Below are positions 5,657 to 5,810 of a stretch of 5,810 nt of DNA, in pieces. Position 1 is the first letter of the stretch. Each line of letters opens with the position of its first letter. A program made the translations under genes and the position numbers. The notes under the pieces are model-generated. The model was not told the DNA's origin, ran no database searches, and saw only the letters and a program-made list of their open reading frames with translations. Source of the DNA: Thermoplasmatota archaeon (GTDB taxonomy: Bacteria; Pseudomonadota; Gammaproteobacteria; Burkholderiales; Thiobacillaceae); the NCBI GenBank assembly GCA_023475455.1, contig JAMCVR010000248.1:1-5810 (forward strand), given 5' to 3'.

Positions 5657-5683
5657 ACGGCTCGCGTACTGCGAGCCGTTTTT
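5657..5683 (+). terminator. Intrinsic terminator of the Sox cytochrome gene
   Basis: A perfect 9-bp GC-rich stem, ACGGCTCGC (5657-5665) with GCGAGCCGT (5671-5679), closes a GTACT loop and runs straight into TTTTT (5679-5683). It lies 16 nt after the stop codon. It also appears to be the landing site of the adjoining group II intron. Confidence 0.93.
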
Positions 5684-5687
5684 CCAT

Positions 5688-5810
5688 GTGCGCCCGGCAC
5701 GGGCGCACTCTTGTGGGTGGAAGTCCCACCGTAAGTTGATCACGACGAACGAAGCGAAGCGCAACTGCATGAGGGTGACCGGGTGTGGGGAGGAAGCGTG
5801 GAGCGAAACT
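5688..5810 (+). ncRNA. Group II intron, 5' end (domain I), probably class C, truncated by the window
   Basis: The sequence starts with GTGCG, the conserved group II 5' end, followed by GTGCGCCC-GGCAC-GGGCGCAC (5688-5708, an 8-bp perfect stem). A second stem, GTGGG-TGGAAGT-CCCAC (5713-5729), contains the GGAAGTCCC-type element common after the intron start. Then come an AGTTG/CAACT pairing (5734-5738 with 5762-5766), GAGGGTGACCGGG, and a GAGGAAGC-GAGCGAAA segment near the window end. From memory, the order and wording match the start of domain I of the class C intron of Oceanobacillus iheyensis (GUGUGCCCGGCAUGGGUGC and onward). It begins 8 nt beyond the terminator stem, the classic class C insertion position. 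The reverse-transcriptase/maturase gene, catalytic domain V and 3' end would lie beyond the window. The exact first base at 5688 is inferred from GTGCG. Confidence 0.85.

Noticed and set aside
4522..5700. Open frame of 392 codons on the minus strand opposite the cytochrome
   Set aside because: The opposite strand carries three CxxCH motifs, a signal peptide and a consensus ribosome binding site. The antisense product has no recognisable domain.
5688..5708. Second intrinsic terminator (GTGCGCCC/GGGCGCAC stem)
   Set aside because: No T-run follows (TCTTGTGGG), and the sequence fits the first helix of a group II intron much better.
1..5810. CRISPR arrays, tRNA or rRNA genes
   Set aside because: No regularly spaced short repeats and no tRNA-like or rRNA-like segments were seen on either strand.

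Overview
The window looks like chromosomal DNA of a GC-rich proteobacterium. Three things suggest a sulfur-oxidising betaproteobacterium: a Sox-type multiheme cytochrome, a thyA-folA pair, and a CACAGAG-type dispersed inverted repeat. That placement is an inference from gene content; no rRNA or other phylogenetic marker is present.

Left part (1-1987): the 3' end of a short-chain dehydrogenase/reductase gene is followed at once by a wrecked drug-efflux-type MFS transporter gene. The transporter carries two successive lesions. First, an internal deletion has removed most of the second half of the protein (about TM6 to TM9/10). Second, a perfect 723-bp direct duplication (356-1078 and 1080-1802, one extra base between them) throws the first copy out of frame. 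The 113-bp convergent gap after it holds a small hairpin and an orphan Walker A-like coding fragment.

Middle part (1988-4262, all minus strand): a compact operon reading lipoprotein zinc metallopeptidase -> thyA -> folA. ThyA and FolA form the dTMP/folate cycle: ThyA oxidises methylene-tetrahydrofolate to dihydrofolate and FolA reduces it back. Between thyA and folA lies a 28-nt-arm inverted repeat whose arm ends directly beside the folA ribosome binding site.

Right part (4263-5810, plus strand): across a 94-bp divergent spacer lies a 427-aa secreted triheme cytochrome c that reads as a SoxX domain fused to a SoxA domain in one polypeptide. A strong intrinsic terminator follows. Eight bases past its stem begins a sequence with the hallmarks of the 5' end of a group II intron, most like class C, which characteristically inserts behind terminator hairpins. 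The intron runs off the window.

Most noteworthy: the single-chain SoxXA with an apparent Cys-to-His change at the usual SoxA heme-ligand position, the terminator-targeted group II intron, and the perfect tandem duplication inside an already deleted MFS gene.
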